Below, in pieces: positions 1-11,221 of a stretch of 64,000 nucleotides of DNA. The DNA is taken from positions 682,001 through 746,000 of the forward strand of contig NZ_CP084260.1 of NCBI RefSeq assembly GCF_022879575.1, given 5' to 3'. The position numbers and the translations under genes are program-made. The notes under the pieces were generated by a model. That model had not been told where the DNA came from. It did not search any database and saw only the letters and a program-made list of their open reading frames with translations. This stretch comes from Caballeronia sp. SL2Y3. GTDB lineage: Bacteria; Pseudomonadota; Gammaproteobacteria; Burkholderiales; Burkholderiaceae. Positions within the stretch are counted from its first letter, which is position 1. The number at the start of each line of letters is the position of its first letter.

Positions 1-1
1 C

Positions 2-1207
2 TACATGGCGCTCGAATTGCCGAATCAGCGCCGGCAGACCGTCAAGCTGTCCGAAATTCTCGGTTCCGAAGTCTACGCGGCGGCGGCCTCGCCGCTCACG
101 ATGGGCCTCGGCAAGGATATCGGCGGCAATCCGGTGTGCGCCGACCTCGCGAAAATGCCGCACTTGCTGGTCGCGGGCACGACGGGCTCGGGCAAGTCGG
201 TCGGCATCAACGCGATGATCCTCTCGCTGCTCTACAAGGCGAGCGCCGAGCAGGTGCGGCTCATTCTGATCGATCCGAAGATGCTCGAAATGAGCGTCTA
301 CGAAGGCATTCCTCATCTGCTGTGCCCGGTCGTCACCGACATGCGGCAGGCCGGTCACGCGCTGAACTGGGCCGTCGCCGAAATGGAGCGCCGCTACAAG
401 CTCATGAGCAAGATGGGCGTGCGCAATCTCGCGAGCTTCAACTCGAAGATCGACGAGGCGAAGAAGCGCGACGAGAAGATCCCGAACCCGTTCAGCCTCA
501 CGCCCGACGATCCCGAGCCGCTCACGCGCCTGCCGAATATCGTCGTGGTGATCGACGAACTCGCCGATCTGATGATGGTCGTCGGCAAGAAGGTGGAAGA
601 ACTGATCGCGCGTATCGCGCAAAAGGCGCGGGCGGCGGGCATCCATCTGATTCTCGCGACGCAGCGCCCGTCGGTGGACGTGATCACCGGCCTCATCAAG
701 GCGAACGTGCCGACGCGCATGGCGTTCCAGGTGTCGTCGAAGATCGACTCGCGCACGATTCTCGATCAGCAGGGCGCGGAATCGCTGCTCGGCATGGGCG
801 ACATGCTGTATCTGCCGCCGGGGTCGGGCTTGCCGGTGCGCGTGCACGGCGCGTTCGTGTCGGACGAGGAAGTGCATCGCGTGGTCGACAAGCTGAAAGA
901 GCACGGCGAGCCGAATTACATCGAAGGCATTCTGGAAGGCGGGCTCGCGGGCGAGGGCGACGAAGGCGCGGCGGGCGCGGGCGGAACCGGCTCGACCGAT
1001 GGCGAGTCCGATCCTTTGTACGATCAGGCGGTCGAGGTCGTGATCAAGAACCGGCGCGCGTCGATTTCGCTCGTGCAGCGGCACTTGCGCATCGGCTATA
1101 ACCGCGCCGCGCGCCTTTTGGAACAGATGGAGAATTCGGGTCTCGTGTCCGCCATGTCGTCGAACGGCAACCGCGAGATCCTCACGCCCGCGCGCGAGTC
1201 GGAATAG
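2..1207 (+). CDS. ftsK: DNA translocase FtsK, C-terminal part (5' end outside window)
   Basis: Septum-located ATPase that pumps chromosome DNA to the division site and activates XerCD at dif. The visible 401 residues hold the RecA-like motor: Walker A GTTGSGKS near visible residue 58-65 and a Walker B strand ending in [12 protein letters not shown]. After a Gly/Ala-rich linker comes the C-terminal winged-helix gamma domain that reads KOPS sites ([16 protein letters not shown] region). The membrane domain and part of the linker lie upstream of the window, so the first visible Met is internal. lolA follows after 30 bp on the same strand, the order usual in betaproteobacteria. Confidence 0.96.
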   Translation, partial: YMALELPNQRRQTVKLSEILGSEVYAAAASPLTMGLGKDIGGNPVCADLAKMPHLLVAGTTGSGKSVGINAMILSLLYKASAEQVRLILIDPKMLEMSVYEGIPHLLCPVVTDMRQAGHALNWAVAEMERRYKLMSKMGVRNLASFNSKIDEAKKRDEKIPNPFSLTPDDPEPLTRLPNIVVVIDELADLMMVVGKKVEELIARIAQKARAAGIHLILATQRPSVDVITGLIKANVPTRMAFQVSSKIDSRTILDQQGAESLLGMGDMLYLPPGSGLPVRVHGAFVSDEEVHRVVDKLKEHGEPNYIEGILEGGLAGEGDEGAAGAGGTGSTDGESDPLYDQAVEVVIKNRRASISLVQRHLRIGYNRAARLLEQMENSGLVSAMSSNGNREILTPARESE

Positions 1208-1237
1208 CGCGGGCGGCAACGGAAGGAGAACAACGGC

Positions 1238-1909
1238 ATGAAGCAGTACACGGGGAAGAAGGCATTCGGCGCGGCGCTGCTGTCGGCGTCGATGCTGTTT
1301 GCATCGCATGCATTCGCGAGCGGCACGGAGCAGTTGAAGATGTTCGTGTCGCAGGTTCACGCGGCGCGCGGCGACTTCACGCAGCAGGAAGTCAAGGCGC
1401 CCGGCAAGGTCAACAACGGCGCAAGCAGCACCACGACGCCGACCAAGGGCGCGACATCGAGCGGCACGTTCATGTTCGCGCGGCCCGGCAAGTTCATCTG
1501 GTCCTACGAGAAGCCGTATTCGCAGTTGTTGCAGGCCGACGGCGACAAGCTCTACGTCTACGACAAAGACCTGAACCAGGTGACGGTGCGCAATCTCGGC
1601 GGCGCGCTCGGCGCGAGCCCGGCGGCCATTCTCTTCGGCAGCAACGATCTGGAGAAGAACTTCACGTTGCGCGATGCGGGCGTGAAGGGCGGCATCGACT
1701 GGCTCGAACTCACGCCGAAGGCGAAAGACACGCAATTCCAGACGGTCGGCATCGGCTTCAAGGACGGCAATCTCGAAGCGATGGAACTGCACGACGTATT
1801 CGGCAACGTGACGCTGCTCACGTTCTCGAACATCCAGAAGAACCCGCCGGTCAAGGCCGACACCTTCAAGTTCAACGTGCCGAAAGGCGCGGACGTCATC
1901 AACGGATGA
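1238..1909 (+). CDS. lolA: Outer-membrane lipoprotein carrier protein LolA
   Basis: Periplasmic chaperone that takes lipoproteins from the LolCDE complex and delivers them to LolB at the outer membrane. The 223-residue protein starts with a cleavable signal peptide (positive MKQYTGKK, hydrophobic core, AFA end near residue 27). The rest fits the LolA fold, including the [19 protein letters not shown] region typical of the family. A good ribosome site (GGAAGGAG) lies 8-9 bases before the ATG. A threonine/serine-rich insertion (residues about 58-70) sits in a loop. It follows ftsK closely and is probably cotranscribed with it. Confidence 0.95.
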   Translation: MKQYTGKKAFGAALLSASMLFASHAFASGTEQLKMFVSQVHAARGDFTQQEVKAPGKVNNGASSTTTPTKGATSSGTFMFARPGKFIWSYEKPYSQLLQADGDKLYVYDKDLNQVTVRNLGGALGASPAAILFGSNDLEKNFTLRDAGVKGGIDWLELTPKAKDTQFQTVGIGFKDGNLEAMELHDVFGNVTLLTFSNIQKNPPVKADTFKFNVPKGADVING

Positions 1910-1916
1910 TGTCGCG

Positions 1917-1938
1917 GCGCGGCTCTTCGGAGCCGCGC
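1917..1938. terminator. Hairpin between convergent lolA and fimbrial-like gene
   Basis: A 9-bp GC-rich stem closed by a UUCG tetraloop lies in the 45-bp gap between two convergent stop codons. The T-run after it is poor, so its use as an intrinsic terminator is likely but not certain. Confidence 0.5.
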
Positions 1939-1954
1939 GTCGCTTATGGCGCGT

Positions 1955-2404
1955 CTAGCGATATTCCGTGACGAGCGTCACGCGCATCGCGGACGGCGAT
2001 CTGTTTTGCATCGACAACAGTCCGCCCGAAGCGCCGACGCGGAATGCACCGTCGCTTGCTGCGGCGATGCGATGGCCGTTGCCGTCGACGAAGTCCGTGA
2101 CGAGGGCATCCGATTTCGCACGATGGTTGTCGACCATCAGCGAAGCCACGGCGTTCGGGGTGCTGTTCGGAAAAGCGTCGAACGCGACGGTCGCTGTTCG
2201 TCCGTTTTGCCTCAGCGTGGTCGATGCACCTGCGTGCATGGCTGGTCGCGCCGATATCGCGAAAGGTGGCGAGACAAGCGCGCCTCGGAACGTGATCGTG
2301 CCGCCCGGCATGGTGTACGCGTTCGCCGATAGGGCGAAACAGGCGGCCGCGCCTGCCATTGCAATTCGCCAGCTTCCCGCACTGCGCAGCGTCATCTTGT
2401 TCAT
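1955..2404 (-). CDS. Fimbrial-like secreted protein
   Basis: Predicted 149-residue exported protein. The start at 2404 is preceded by AAGGGGA about 5 bases upstream; the open frame extends further but without a ribosome site. A signal peptide (MNKMTLRSAG then a hydrophobic stretch ending ALSANA) precedes GGTITFRGALVSPPF, which resembles the first strand of chaperone-usher type 1 fimbrial subunits. No usher or chaperone gene is adjacent, and the rest of the sequence is not distinctive. The family assignment rests on that strand motif and the size, so it is tentative. Confidence 0.6.
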   Translation of the reverse strand: MNKMTLRSAGSWRIAMAGAAACFALSANAYTMPGGTITFRGALVSPPFAISARPAMHAGASTTLRQNGRTATVAFDAFPNSTPNAVASLMVDNHRAKSDALVTDFVDGNGHRIAAASDGAFRVGASGGLLSMQNRSPSAMRVTLVTEYR

Positions 2405-2798
2405 CGTGTTCCCCTTATTGGTCGTGTTGTCGCGGTTCGATACCGCGCGCATCGGCGGATGTGGTCTTACTCGATCCGTCAATGCGTCAGACGATAATAG
2501 GAGGACTCCGATTGATTCGACAATGACTTTTCGCTTGCGCGGTTGAAAAATGTGCGATGCGTGTTGCCTAGGCAGATGTTCGATAGTTTCGACTGCTAAG
2601 AAGCTGCAATCACAAGACGCGGAGCGCCGTCGCTAGACTCGCGATGAAGGCATCGCTTCTCAAACGCGTGAACGGAAATACCAGCGCGCGCCCTGGGCAG
2701 TTCTCCACAACTTCTGTGCAACGCCCTGTGGAAAAGCGCCTGACAAGTCGCCTAGCGCGTTGATTTGCGAGCCGAATCCTCGCGCGCTGCCGTTCAGG
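2405..2798. other. Intergenic stretch without a recognisable gene
   Basis: About 390 bp between the divergent start of the fimbrial-like gene and the 3' end of the permease gene. The part nearest 2500-2650 is AT-richer and probably holds the promoter of the fimbrial-like gene. Two DnaA-box-like 9-mers lie at 2701-2709 and 2727-2735. I see no convincing coding frame or RNA. Confidence 0.5.
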
Positions 2799-4103
2799 TC
2801 ACGAGGCGACCGCCGCCCGCCGCGTCGATACCAGCAGCAAATAGCACACTGCGCCGAGCGCGAGCGCCGGCAGCGTCGCGCCGAGATTCGGCAGCCACGC
2901 GTTAATGGCGTGATAGGCCGCGATGCCGACCGCCCACGCGATGAACGCGCTCACGTGCCAGCCGCCCGAGTAGCCGTAGCGCCCGTCGAGACGGCCGAGG
3001 GCGGCAGCATCCACACGGCGCTTTCGCACGATGAAGTGATCCGCCAGCACGACGCCGAAAAGCGGCGCGAACACGGAGCCGATCAGGAGCAGGAAGTTCT
3101 GATACTTCCCCATCGCGACGACGAGCGCGACGAGCGTGCACAGCGCGCCGAACGCCGCCGACAACATCGGCACGCTCGCGCGCGCCCAGAACGTGCCGGT
3201 GGACACGGCCGCCGAGTGAATGTCGGCGAAGGCGTTGTCGATTTCGTCGATCAGAATCAGCAGCAGCGCAATGCCGCCGCCCGCCTGCGCGAGCGCGACG
3301 GTGAGCAACGTGTCGCCGCCGCCCGCAGCCAGGCCGTAGACCGCGCCGAGCGCATAGAACCAGAGATTCGCGATGCCGTAGCCGAGCAGCGTGCCGCGAA
3401 ACGTGCCGCTCGCGCTGCGGCCGAAGCGCGTGTAATCGGCGATGAGCGGCAGCCACGACAGCGGCATCGCCACCACGAGGTCGATGCCCGCGCCGAACGC
3501 CATTTCGCCGGTGCCGGGGCGCCCCATCAGCGCGGCGAGATCGTGCTTCGACAGCAGATTCCATGTGAGCCAGCCGGCCCCGCCGAGCAGGAGCCAGATG
3601 CCCCATGTGCGCAAAAAGCGCCGCACGAACGAGAGCGGCCCGCTCACCGCGAGCAGCGTCGCGAGCGCGCCGGAAAGCAGCGTCCAGACGAGCGGCATCG
3701 AGAGATGGAAGGATTGCTTCGCGAGCGCGTCGGCGGAATCGCGCATCACGATGATCTCGAACGATCCCCAGCCGACCAGTTGCACCGCATTGAGCACGGC
3801 GGGCACCGACGCGCCGCGCACGCCGAGCGTCGGCCGCAGCGAGGACATGGCCGCGAGCCCGGTATCCGTGCCGACCACGCCCGCGAGCGCCAGCAGCACG
3901 ACGCCGATCACCGTGCCGATGGCGATCGCGGCGAGCGCGTGCGGCAGCGAAAGTCCCGGCACCAGCAGCGCGCCCGCCTGCGCGACGAGCAGGCCGATGC
4001 CGAGCGAGAACCAGAGCGCGAAGGCGTCGCTCATGCCGAAGGCGCGGCGCTCGGCGGGCACCGGCACGAGCGGCGCGTAGGTGGAAGTGTTCTCTTGCTG
4101 CAT
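2799..4103 (-). CDS. NCS1-family permease (cytosine / hydroxymethylpyrimidine type)
   Basis: Inner-membrane proton or sodium symporter of the nucleobase-cation-symport-1 family, 434 residues with about 12 hydrophobic segments. Features seen: the N-terminal FGMSDAFALWFSLGIGLLVAQAG segment region, the GWGSFEIIVMRDSADAL helix and the PLSWLPLIADYTRFG motif typical of CodB/CytX-like members. The known substrates of this branch are cytosine or the thiamine precursor hydroxymethylpyrimidine; the sequence alone does not decide between them. No thiamine or pyrimidine gene is adjacent, and I see no TPP riboswitch upstream. Confidence 0.8.
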   Translation of the reverse strand: MQQENTSTYAPLVPVPAERRAFGMSDAFALWFSLGIGLLVAQAGALLVPGLSLPHALAAIAIGTVIGVVLLALAGVVGTDTGLAAMSSLRPTLGVRGASVPAVLNAVQLVGWGSFEIIVMRDSADALAKQSFHLSMPLVWTLLSGALATLLAVSGPLSFVRRFLRTWGIWLLLGGAGWLTWNLLSKHDLAALMGRPGTGEMAFGAGIDLVVAMPLSWLPLIADYTRFGRSASGTFRGTLLGYGIANLWFYALGAVYGLAAGGGDTLLTVALAQAGGGIALLLILIDEIDNAFADIHSAAVSTGTFWARASVPMLSAAFGALCTLVALVVAMGKYQNFLLLIGSVFAPLFGVVLADHFIVRKRRVDAAALGRLDGRYGYSGGWHVSAFIAWAVGIAAYHAINAWLPNLGATLPALALGAVCYLLLVSTRRAAVAS

Positions 4104-4335
4104 CGAAAGGTCTGCCTATAGAAGTCGGTTGGAGCGGTGCCGTTCGCGCCCGGCGCGCGGCTGTCATAATCACCCGAATCGTGCGCGATTGTGCCTGCCG
4201 TCGCCCGGCTTGAAAACTAGGCCGAACGGCCGATGCCGGGCGCACGGGAAAAAGCGCAAGCTTATCGCCGCGTGCGGACTCCGCGCGAGAGCCCGCATCC
4301 ATTTGCTTCAACCGCTCCAATTGCGTCCACAGCAC

Positions 4336-5652
4336 ATGTTCGAAGAAAACCGTGGCACCGTTCCGCTCGCGGAGCGTCTGCGTCCCCGCACCATCGACGA
4401 AGTCATCGGGCAGAAGCATCTGCTCGGGCCGAGCAAGCCGCTGCGCGTCGCGTTCGAGTCGGGCGAGGCCCACTCGATGATTCTGTGGGGCCCGCCCGGC
4501 GTCGGCAAGACCACGCTCGCGCGCTTGATGGCAGCGGCCTTCGACGCCGAGTTCATCTCGCTGTCGGCGGTGCTCTCGGGCGTGAAGGACATCCGCGAGG
4601 CCGTCGAGACGGCGCAGATTCATCGCGCGAACGGGCGGCAGACGCTCGTGTTCGTCGACGAAGTGCATCGCTTCAACAAGAGCCAGCAGGATGCGTTCTT
4701 GCCTCACGTCGAGTCGGGGCTTTTCGTGTTCGTCGGCGCGACGACGGAAAATCCGTCGTTCGAAGTAAACAGCGCGTTGTTGTCGCGCGCGGCCGTGTAT
4801 GTGCTGAAGAGTCTCGATGCCGACGAGCTCAAGGAACTGCTCGAACGCGCGACGGCCGAACTCGGCGGACTGACGTTCACGGACGAAGCGCGCGAGGCGC
4901 TCGTCGGTTCGGCCGACGGCGACGGCCGCAAACTGCTGAACAATCTGGAAATCGTCGCGCGGGCAGCGGCCCAGCAGAAGAAAACCGAGGTGGACGGCGC
5001 GCTGCTCGGTAGCGCGCTCGCCGAGAATCTGCGCCGTTTCGACAAGGGCGGCGACGCGTTCTACGACCAGATCAGCGCGCTGCACAAGTCGGTGCGCGGC
5101 AGCAATCCGGACGCCGCGCTGTACTGGTTCTGCCGCATGCTCGACGGCGGCGCGGACCCGCGTTATCTCGTGCGGCGCATCGTGCGCATGGCGTGGGAGG
5201 ACATCGGGCTCGCCGACCCGCGCGGCGCGCGCATCGCGCTCGACGCCGCCGAAACGTACGAGCGTCTCGGCACGCCGGAGGGCGAACTCGCCATCGCGCA
5301 GGCGCTCATCTATCTCGCCGTCGCGCCGAAGTCGAACGCTGGCTACAACGCGTACAACGAGGTGCGGCGGTTCGTCAGCCGGGACCAGTCGCGTGGCGTG
5401 CCGGTGCATTTGCGCAACGCGCCGACCAAGCTGATGAAAGAACTGGGCTACGGCCACGAGTACCGCTACGCGCACGATGAGCCGGACGCGTACGCCGCGG
5501 GCGAAACGTATCTGCCGGACGGCATGCGCGATCCGCACTGGTATCAGCCGACGCCGCGCGGCCTAGAAGGCAAGATCAGCGAAAAGCTCGCGCGGCTTTC
5601 CGAACTCGACGAAGCCTGGCGCCGCGAGCATCCGGACCCGAAGAAGCGTTGA
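4336..5652 (+). CDS. rarA: Replication-associated recombination protein A (AAA+ ATPase)
   Basis: Clamp-loader-related AAA+ ATPase (RarA/MgsA) acting at stalled replication forks. The 438-residue protein has Walker A GPPGVGKT near residue 55, Walker B LVFVDEVHRFN near 105, an arginine-finger region, and the C-terminal MgsA tetramerisation domain (AKSNAGYNAYNEVRRFV through the YRYAHDEPDAYAAGETYLPD stretch). I chose the ATG at 4336, where family similarity begins (MFEENRGTVPLAERLRP); the frame is open upstream but looks non-coding. serS follows 118 bp downstream. Confidence 0.95.
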   Translation: MFEENRGTVPLAERLRPRTIDEVIGQKHLLGPSKPLRVAFESGEAHSMILWGPPGVGKTTLARLMAAAFDAEFISLSAVLSGVKDIREAVETAQIHRANGRQTLVFVDEVHRFNKSQQDAFLPHVESGLFVFVGATTENPSFEVNSALLSRAAVYVLKSLDADELKELLERATAELGGLTFTDEAREALVGSADGDGRKLLNNLEIVARAAAQQKKTEVDGALLGSALAENLRRFDKGGDAFYDQISALHKSVRGSNPDAALYWFCRMLDGGADPRYLVRRIVRMAWEDIGLADPRGARIALDAAETYERLGTPEGELAIAQALIYLAVAPKSNAGYNAYNEVRRFVSRDQSRGVPVHLRNAPTKLMKELGYGHEYRYAHDEPDAYAAGETYLPDGMRDPHWYQPTPRGLEGKISEKLARLSELDEAWRREHPDPKKR

Positions 5653-5731
5653 GCGTCGTTTCGCTGCGGCACGAGGCGCATTTCGCCAAGCGATCCCGCG
5701 ATGCCCGCGAACGCCTGAGCCCGTGCGCTAG

Positions 5732-7066
<1,335 letters not shown>

Positions 7067-7176
7067 TGTTTATTTGCAAAAAGGTGCTTGGAAAGCTTTC
7101 ACGACTTCGATATACTTCGATTCTTCGTTGAGCAACGACCCGTTCAGCGAAGGCCGGCAGCAGGAAGCTGGTAGAC

Positions 7177-7267
7177 GGAAAGGTGGCAGAGTGGTCGAAT
7201 GTACCTGACTCGAAATCAGGCGTACGGTTTCCCCGTACCGTGGGTTCGAATCCCACCCTTTCCGCCA
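7177..7267 (+). tRNA. tRNA-Ser(CGA)
   Basis: Ninety-one bases with the long variable arm of type II tRNAs. The acceptor GGAAAGG pairs with CCTTTCC, followed by discriminator G and encoded CCA. The anticodon loop CTCGAAA gives anticodon CGA, and the T-loop GTTCGAATC is present. Confidence 0.97.
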
Positions 7268-7274
7268 AAATTCA

Positions 7275-7307
7275 AAACCCCGCAAGTCGTCAGGCTTGCG
7301 GGGTTTT
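7275..7307 (+). terminator. Intrinsic terminator after tRNA-Ser(CGA)
   Basis: An 11-12-bp stem (AACCCCGCAAG / CTTGCGGGGTT) is followed by a T-run, eight bases after the tRNA. It also lies before the convergent lipoprotein gene and may act on both strands. Confidence 0.9.
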
Positions 7308-7369
7308 TCGTTTTCAGTCAGCGGTTCACTGATGGACGGGACGCGCGGCGCGACGGCCGCGCATTGCCT

Positions 7370-7720
7370 TCAGACCGCGCAGCGCGCCACATCGAAGCGC
7401 AGTTCCGGCTCGGGCACGCCGCCGTCGTCGGACGCCGCGTGCTGCACCTTGACGATCGAGCCATAACCGGACGGCGTCAGCGTCACGAGCCACGCGTTCG
7501 ATCCTACGAGAAGCTCGGTCGAGCCCTGGTCGCGCGTCATCTGCGCCGACGGCAGCATGCGCTGAAGGCAACTGGATACATCCGACGCCGTGCGCGCCGA
7601 AGACACATAGATCACAGGTTTCGATGCCCGCAGTTCCGGGCCACTCGTCGATCCACACGCGGCGAGCGCCGCCGCAGCCGACGCCAGCACACAAGCCACA
7701 CTCAAGCGATACAAGCTCAT
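7370..7720 (-). CDS. Small predicted lipoprotein
   Basis: Predicted 116-residue lipoprotein of unknown function. From the ATG at 7720 (preceded by CGGAG), the N-terminus is a classic type II signal with a lipobox LAAC near residue 22. The mature part is about 95 residues and keeps two further cysteines (in SSCLQRM and at VARCAV, the C-terminus), which could form a disulphide. No domain is recognised. It is convergent with the tRNA-Ser terminator and divergent from map. Confidence 0.75.
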   Translation of the reverse strand: MSLYRLSVACVLASAAAALAACGSTSGPELRASKPVIYVSSARTASDVSSCLQRMLPSAQMTRDQGSTELLVGSNAWLVTLTPSGYGSIVKVQHAASDDGGVPEPELRFDVARCAV

Positions 7721-7940
7721 AACGCTCCGTACGAAAAGTCGATTCGTCGCACTTGAACACAGACGAAGCCGCATCGCAAGGGCAGCCATCGGGCAAGGGA
7801 CGCAGCCTGAAAGCAGCCGGCGACGAAAGCGGGAATGCTATCATCGGCCTCATTGTCCTCGTGCGCGGCGCGCGTCGAACGTTCGCGAACGGCGGCCCGG
7901 CGCCCGCATGCAGGCGGCACGAATCCATCCGCATCGCTCA

Positions 7941-8723
7941 ATGGCCATCACGCTCAAGACCCCCGCCGACATCGAAAAGTTGCGCATCTCTGGCCGCATG
8001 GCCGCCGAAGTTCTCGCGATGATCGCCGAACACGTCCGCCCCGGCGTCACCACGGACGAGCTCGACGCCATCTGCAACCGGTTCATCGTCAACGAACTCA
8101 AGGCCGTGCCGGCGAACGTCGGCTACATGGGCTTTCCGAAGACCGTCTGCACCTCGGTGAATCACGTGGTCTGCCACGGCATTCCGGGACCGAAGGAACT
8201 GAAAGACGGCGACATCATCAACATCGACGTCGCGATCATCAAGGACGGCTACTTCGGCGACACGAGCCGCATGTATTACGCGGGCACGCCCGGCAAGGAA
8301 GCACGCCGCCTCACCGAGACGACCTACGAAGCGATGCTCGCAGGCATCCGCGAGGTGCGTCCCGGCGCGACGCTCGGCGATATCGGCTTCGCGATTCAGT
8401 CGGTCGCGCATCGCGAAGGCTTTTCGGTCGTGCGCGAGTACTGCGGCCACGGCATCGGGCGCGTGTATCACGAAGACCCGCAAGTGCTGCACTACGGCCA
8501 GAAGGGCGCCGGTCTGCGACTCAAGCCTGGCCTCGTCTTCACCATCGAGCCGATGATCAACGCGGGCCGCGCGGCCACGCAGCAATCGCGCGACGGCTGG
8601 ACGGTGACCACCAAGGACCGGTCGCTCTCCGCGCAGTGGGAGCACATGGTCGCCGTCACCGACGACGGCTACGAGGTCCTCACACCGTGGCCGGACGGCA
8701 CCGGCGCGTATCCGGCACCCTGA
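7941..8723 (+). CDS. map: Methionine aminopeptidase, type I
   Basis: Removes the initiator Met from nascent proteins. The 260-residue enzyme shows the metal ligands in the expected places: the Asp pair in INIDVAIIKDGYFGDTSRM, His in CGHGIGRVYHEDP, Glu in VFTIEPM and a C-terminal Glu in SAQWEHMVAVT. HVVCHGIPG carries the conserved substrate-pocket His. The ATG at 7941 gives MAITLKTPADIEKLRISGR, the usual start region; an in-frame upstream ATG adds 11 residues unlike the family. Confidence 0.96.
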   Translation: MAITLKTPADIEKLRISGRMAAEVLAMIAEHVRPGVTTDELDAICNRFIVNELKAVPANVGYMGFPKTVCTSVNHVVCHGIPGPKELKDGDIINIDVAIIKDGYFGDTSRMYYAGTPGKEARRLTETTYEAMLAGIREVRPGATLGDIGFAIQSVAHREGFSVVREYCGHGIGRVYHEDPQVLHYGQKGAGLRLKPGLVFTIEPMINAGRAATQQSRDGWTVTTKDRSLSAQWEHMVAVTDDGYEVLTPWPDGTGAYPAP

Positions 8724-8895
8724 GCCGCGCCCTCGGCCGGCCGCGCGCGAAGGATGTGCGCTGTAAGGCACTTTGCAAAGATTTAGGAATTGACGGGTTC
8801 GCCCGTTCGGTTGAAGCTACGCGAATGGGCCATGTGTCCGAGCCGCTGCAAGGCGTTCGAAGCACAGCCAGAAAGCCAGAGAGATAATTGCCCGC

Positions 8896-9420
8896 ATGAG
8901 TCCCTCACTGACCGTCAGCCGCATTGCCGCGCAACAAGGTTCGGTTCTGCGCGAGCTTCGCACGTCGTCGCTGCGCGAAGCGCCCTACGCGTTCGGCGAG
9001 ACGCTCGAAGATGCACTGCTCGTCGATCCCGCATCGTTCGATCAGACCGCTGCGCTGCACGCCAGCTCGCCCCGGCTCGCGACGTTTCTGCTGTACACCG
9101 AAGGTCATCCCGCGGGGCTCGTGCATGCGTACATCGAGGAGAGCGGCAACAAGCGCGCGTTCGTGAGCGCGCTGTGGGTCGCGCCGGCCGTGCGTCACCT
9201 GCGCGGCGGTGAACTGCTCGTGAACGTCGCGTCGCAATGGCTCGCCGAGCAGGGCGTATCCGAAGTGCATGCGTGGATCGCCGATGAAAACCGCACCGCG
9301 ATGCGCTTCTACGAACGGCTCGGCTTCGGTCCCACGGGCGATCGCCGCGCCATGCCTGCGAACGAGCAGGAAGCCGAATCGCTGTATGTGCGTCACATGA
9401 AGACCGGGCGCGACGCCTGA
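8896..9420 (+). CDS. GNAT-family N-acetyltransferase
   Basis: Predicted acetyl-CoA-dependent acyltransferase of 174 residues. Features seen: the central strand and helix FVSALWVAPAVRHLRGGELL, which corresponds to the acetyl-CoA pyrophosphate-binding motif A (RxxGxG/A-like), and the C-terminal AMRFYERLGF segment that marks GNAT enzymes. Substrate unknown. It stands alone between map and the min genes. Confidence 0.85.
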   Translation: MSPSLTVSRIAAQQGSVLRELRTSSLREAPYAFGETLEDALLVDPASFDQTAALHASSPRLATFLLYTEGHPAGLVHAYIEESGNKRAFVSALWVAPAVRHLRGGELLVNVASQWLAEQGVSEVHAWIADENRTAMRFYERLGFGPTGDRRAMPANEQEAESLYVRHMKTGRDA

Positions 9421-9537
9421 GACTTTCGGGCGCATCTCATCGCGCGTTCTTCCTTTCCAGCGGCTGCAAATCGGTCTTAAAAACTATGGCCGCGAGCGTG
9501 TACGCCTGTAAAATACGCAAAATTTTTGGCCGTTCCT

Positions 9538-10317
9538 ATGTCGCTCAACAAAACGCCCTTCTTCGAACTGCGCAGCGGCTCCGTCGACACGCTTCTCTTC
9601 GTCGTCAAGACTCCAGACCTCGATGCCCTGCGCACCGAACTCACGCGGCGCTTCGAGGCGACTCCCGAATTCTTTGCTAACGATGTCGTCGCCATCGACG
9701 TGCGGCGTCTCGCGGCTTTGGGTAATGGCGAAGGCGAACGCATCTCGCTCGCGGACCTCGAAGCGCTGCTCAAGAGCGTGCGCATGCGGCCGGTCGGCGT
9801 CGTCGCGCTGCCCGCGCAGACATGGGCGATTCAATGGGCGAACTCGGGCGGCCTGCCGATTCTCGAAGCACGCGATCGCCGCGGCGCGCCGAAGCCATCG
9901 GTGGACGAAGCCAAGCCCAACACCGAAGCCGCAGCCGTCATCGAAGCGGCTGTCGCCAAGGAACCGCCGCCCGCGGTGCCGCAACCGGCGACCATCATCG
10001 ACCGGCCGCTGCGCTCGGGGCAGCAGGTCTACGCGAAGGGCGATCTCATCGTGCTCGGGCTCGTGTCGTACGGGGCCGAAGTCATCGCGGAAGGCAACAT
10101 CCACGTCTATGCGCCGCTGCGGGGCCGCGCGCTCGCCGGCGTGCACGGTAATCTGGACGCGCGCATCTTCTGCACGTGTCTCGAACCGGAACTGATCTCC
10201 ATCGCGGGAATCTACCGGACGACCGAGAACCCGCTGCCCGCCGACGTGGCGAGCAAGCCCGTGCAAATCTGGCTGGACGAAGAAAAACTCATGATCGAAC
10301 CGCTGCGGCTGACCTGA
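9538..10317 (+). CDS. minC: Septum-site inhibitor MinC
   Basis: Inhibitor of FtsZ ring assembly, 259 residues. The N-terminal FtsZ-interacting domain starts [20 protein letters not shown] variable Pro/Ala linker runs from about residue 115 to 150. The C-terminal beta-helix dimerisation domain contains [21 protein letters not shown] and [17 protein letters not shown]. The start at 9538 ([11 protein letters not shown]) matches relatives better than an ATG 12 bases upstream. First gene of the min operon; a TAAAAT hexamer lies about 30 bases upstream. Confidence 0.96.
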   Translation: MSLNKTPFFELRSGSVDTLLFVVKTPDLDALRTELTRRFEATPEFFANDVVAIDVRRLAALGNGEGERISLADLEALLKSVRMRPVGVVALPAQTWAIQWANSGGLPILEARDRRGAPKPSVDEAKPNTEAAAVIEAAVAKEPPPAVPQPATIIDRPLRSGQQVYAKGDLIVLGLVSYGAEVIAEGNIHVYAPLRGRALAGVHGNLDARIFCTCLEPELISIAGIYRTTENPLPADVASKPVQIWLDEEKLMIEPLRLT

Positions 10318-10396
10318 AGCCGCGCGCCCGGTGCGTTTGGCGCGCGCTCGTGCAGGAAGCGCAGGCGGACCCATTTGACGAACACAAGGTACTTGT

Positions 10397-11212
10397 ATGG
10401 CAAAAATCATTGTGGTGACTTCGGGGAAGGGCGGCGTCGGCAAGACGACCACGAGCGCGAGTTTCGCATCGGCGCTCGCGATTCGCGGCCACAAGACGGC
10501 CGTGATCGACTTCGACGTCGGTCTGCGCAACCTCGACCTCATCATGGGCTGCGAACGCCGCGTGGTGTACGACCTGATCAACGTGATCCAGGGCGAGGCG
10601 AACCTGCATCAGGCGCTCATCAAGGACAAGAAGTGCGAGAACCTCTACATCCTTCCGGCGTCTCAGACTCGTGACAAGGACGCGCTCACGCTCGAAGGCG
10701 TCGAGAAGGTCATCAACGAACTCATCAAGATGGACTTCGAGTACATCGTGTGCGATTCGCCGGCCGGTATCGAGTCGGGCGCGCTGATGGCCATGCACTT
10801 CGCCGACGAGGCGCTCATCGTGACGAATCCGGAAGTGTCGTCCGTGCGCGACTCGGACCGCATTCTCGGCATTCTCGCGTCGAAGACGAAGCGCGCGATG
10901 GAAGGCAAGGAGCCCGTGAAGGAGCACCTGCTGATCACGCGCTACAACCCGAAGCGCGTGTCCGAAGGCGAGATGCTGTCGCTCAACGACATTCAGGAGA
11001 TTCTGCGCATCGACCTGATCGGCGTGATTCCGGAATCGGAAGCGGTGCTGCATGCATCGAATCAGGGCTTGCCGGCCGTGCATCTGGACGGCACGGACGT
11101 CGCGGAAGCCTACAAGGACGTGGTGTCGCGTTTCCTCGGCGAGGACAAGGCGCTGCGTTTCACCGACTATCAGAAGCCTGGTCTGCTGCAACGCATCTTC
11201 GGCACCAAGTAA
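10397..11212 (+). CDS. minD: Septum-site ATPase MinD
   Basis: Membrane-cycling ATPase that recruits MinC and is released by MinE. The 271-residue protein has the deviant Walker A KGGVGKTT at residues 11-18 with signature lysines 11 and 16, switch I FDVGLRNLD and switch II CDSPAGIESGA. A C-terminal amphipathic membrane-targeting helix (KPGLLQRIFGTK) is present. minE begins 9 bp after the stop, so the two are translationally close. Confidence 0.98.
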   Translation: MAKIIVVTSGKGGVGKTTTSASFASALAIRGHKTAVIDFDVGLRNLDLIMGCERRVVYDLINVIQGEANLHQALIKDKKCENLYILPASQTRDKDALTLEGVEKVINELIKMDFEYIVCDSPAGIESGALMAMHFADEALIVTNPEVSSVRDSDRILGILASKTKRAMEGKEPVKEHLLITRYNPKRVSEGEMLSLNDIQEILRIDLIGVIPESEAVLHASNQGLPAVHLDGTDVAEAYKDVVSRFLGEDKALRFTDYQKPGLLQRIFGTK

Positions 11213-11221
11213 GGGGACGCA

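Noticed and set aside
2701..2735. Two DnaA-box-like 9-mers (TTCTCCACA and TGTGGAAAA)
   Set aside because: Only two imperfect sites, no dnaA/dnaN nearby, no AT-rich unwinding region and no further boxes; not an origin.
4104..4335. Possible thiamine riboswitch before the NCS1 permease
   Set aside because: Neither the CUGAGA nor the ACCUGAUCUGG element of TPP riboswitches is present on the minus strand.
2902..5538. 878-codon minus-strand reading frame and other long antisense frames (for example 53267-55360 plus, 14801-16348 plus, 28221-30224 minus)
   Set aside because: They are Arg/Ala/His-rich mirror frames of well-identified genes, as expected at high GC; none has a ribosome site or a recognisable domain.
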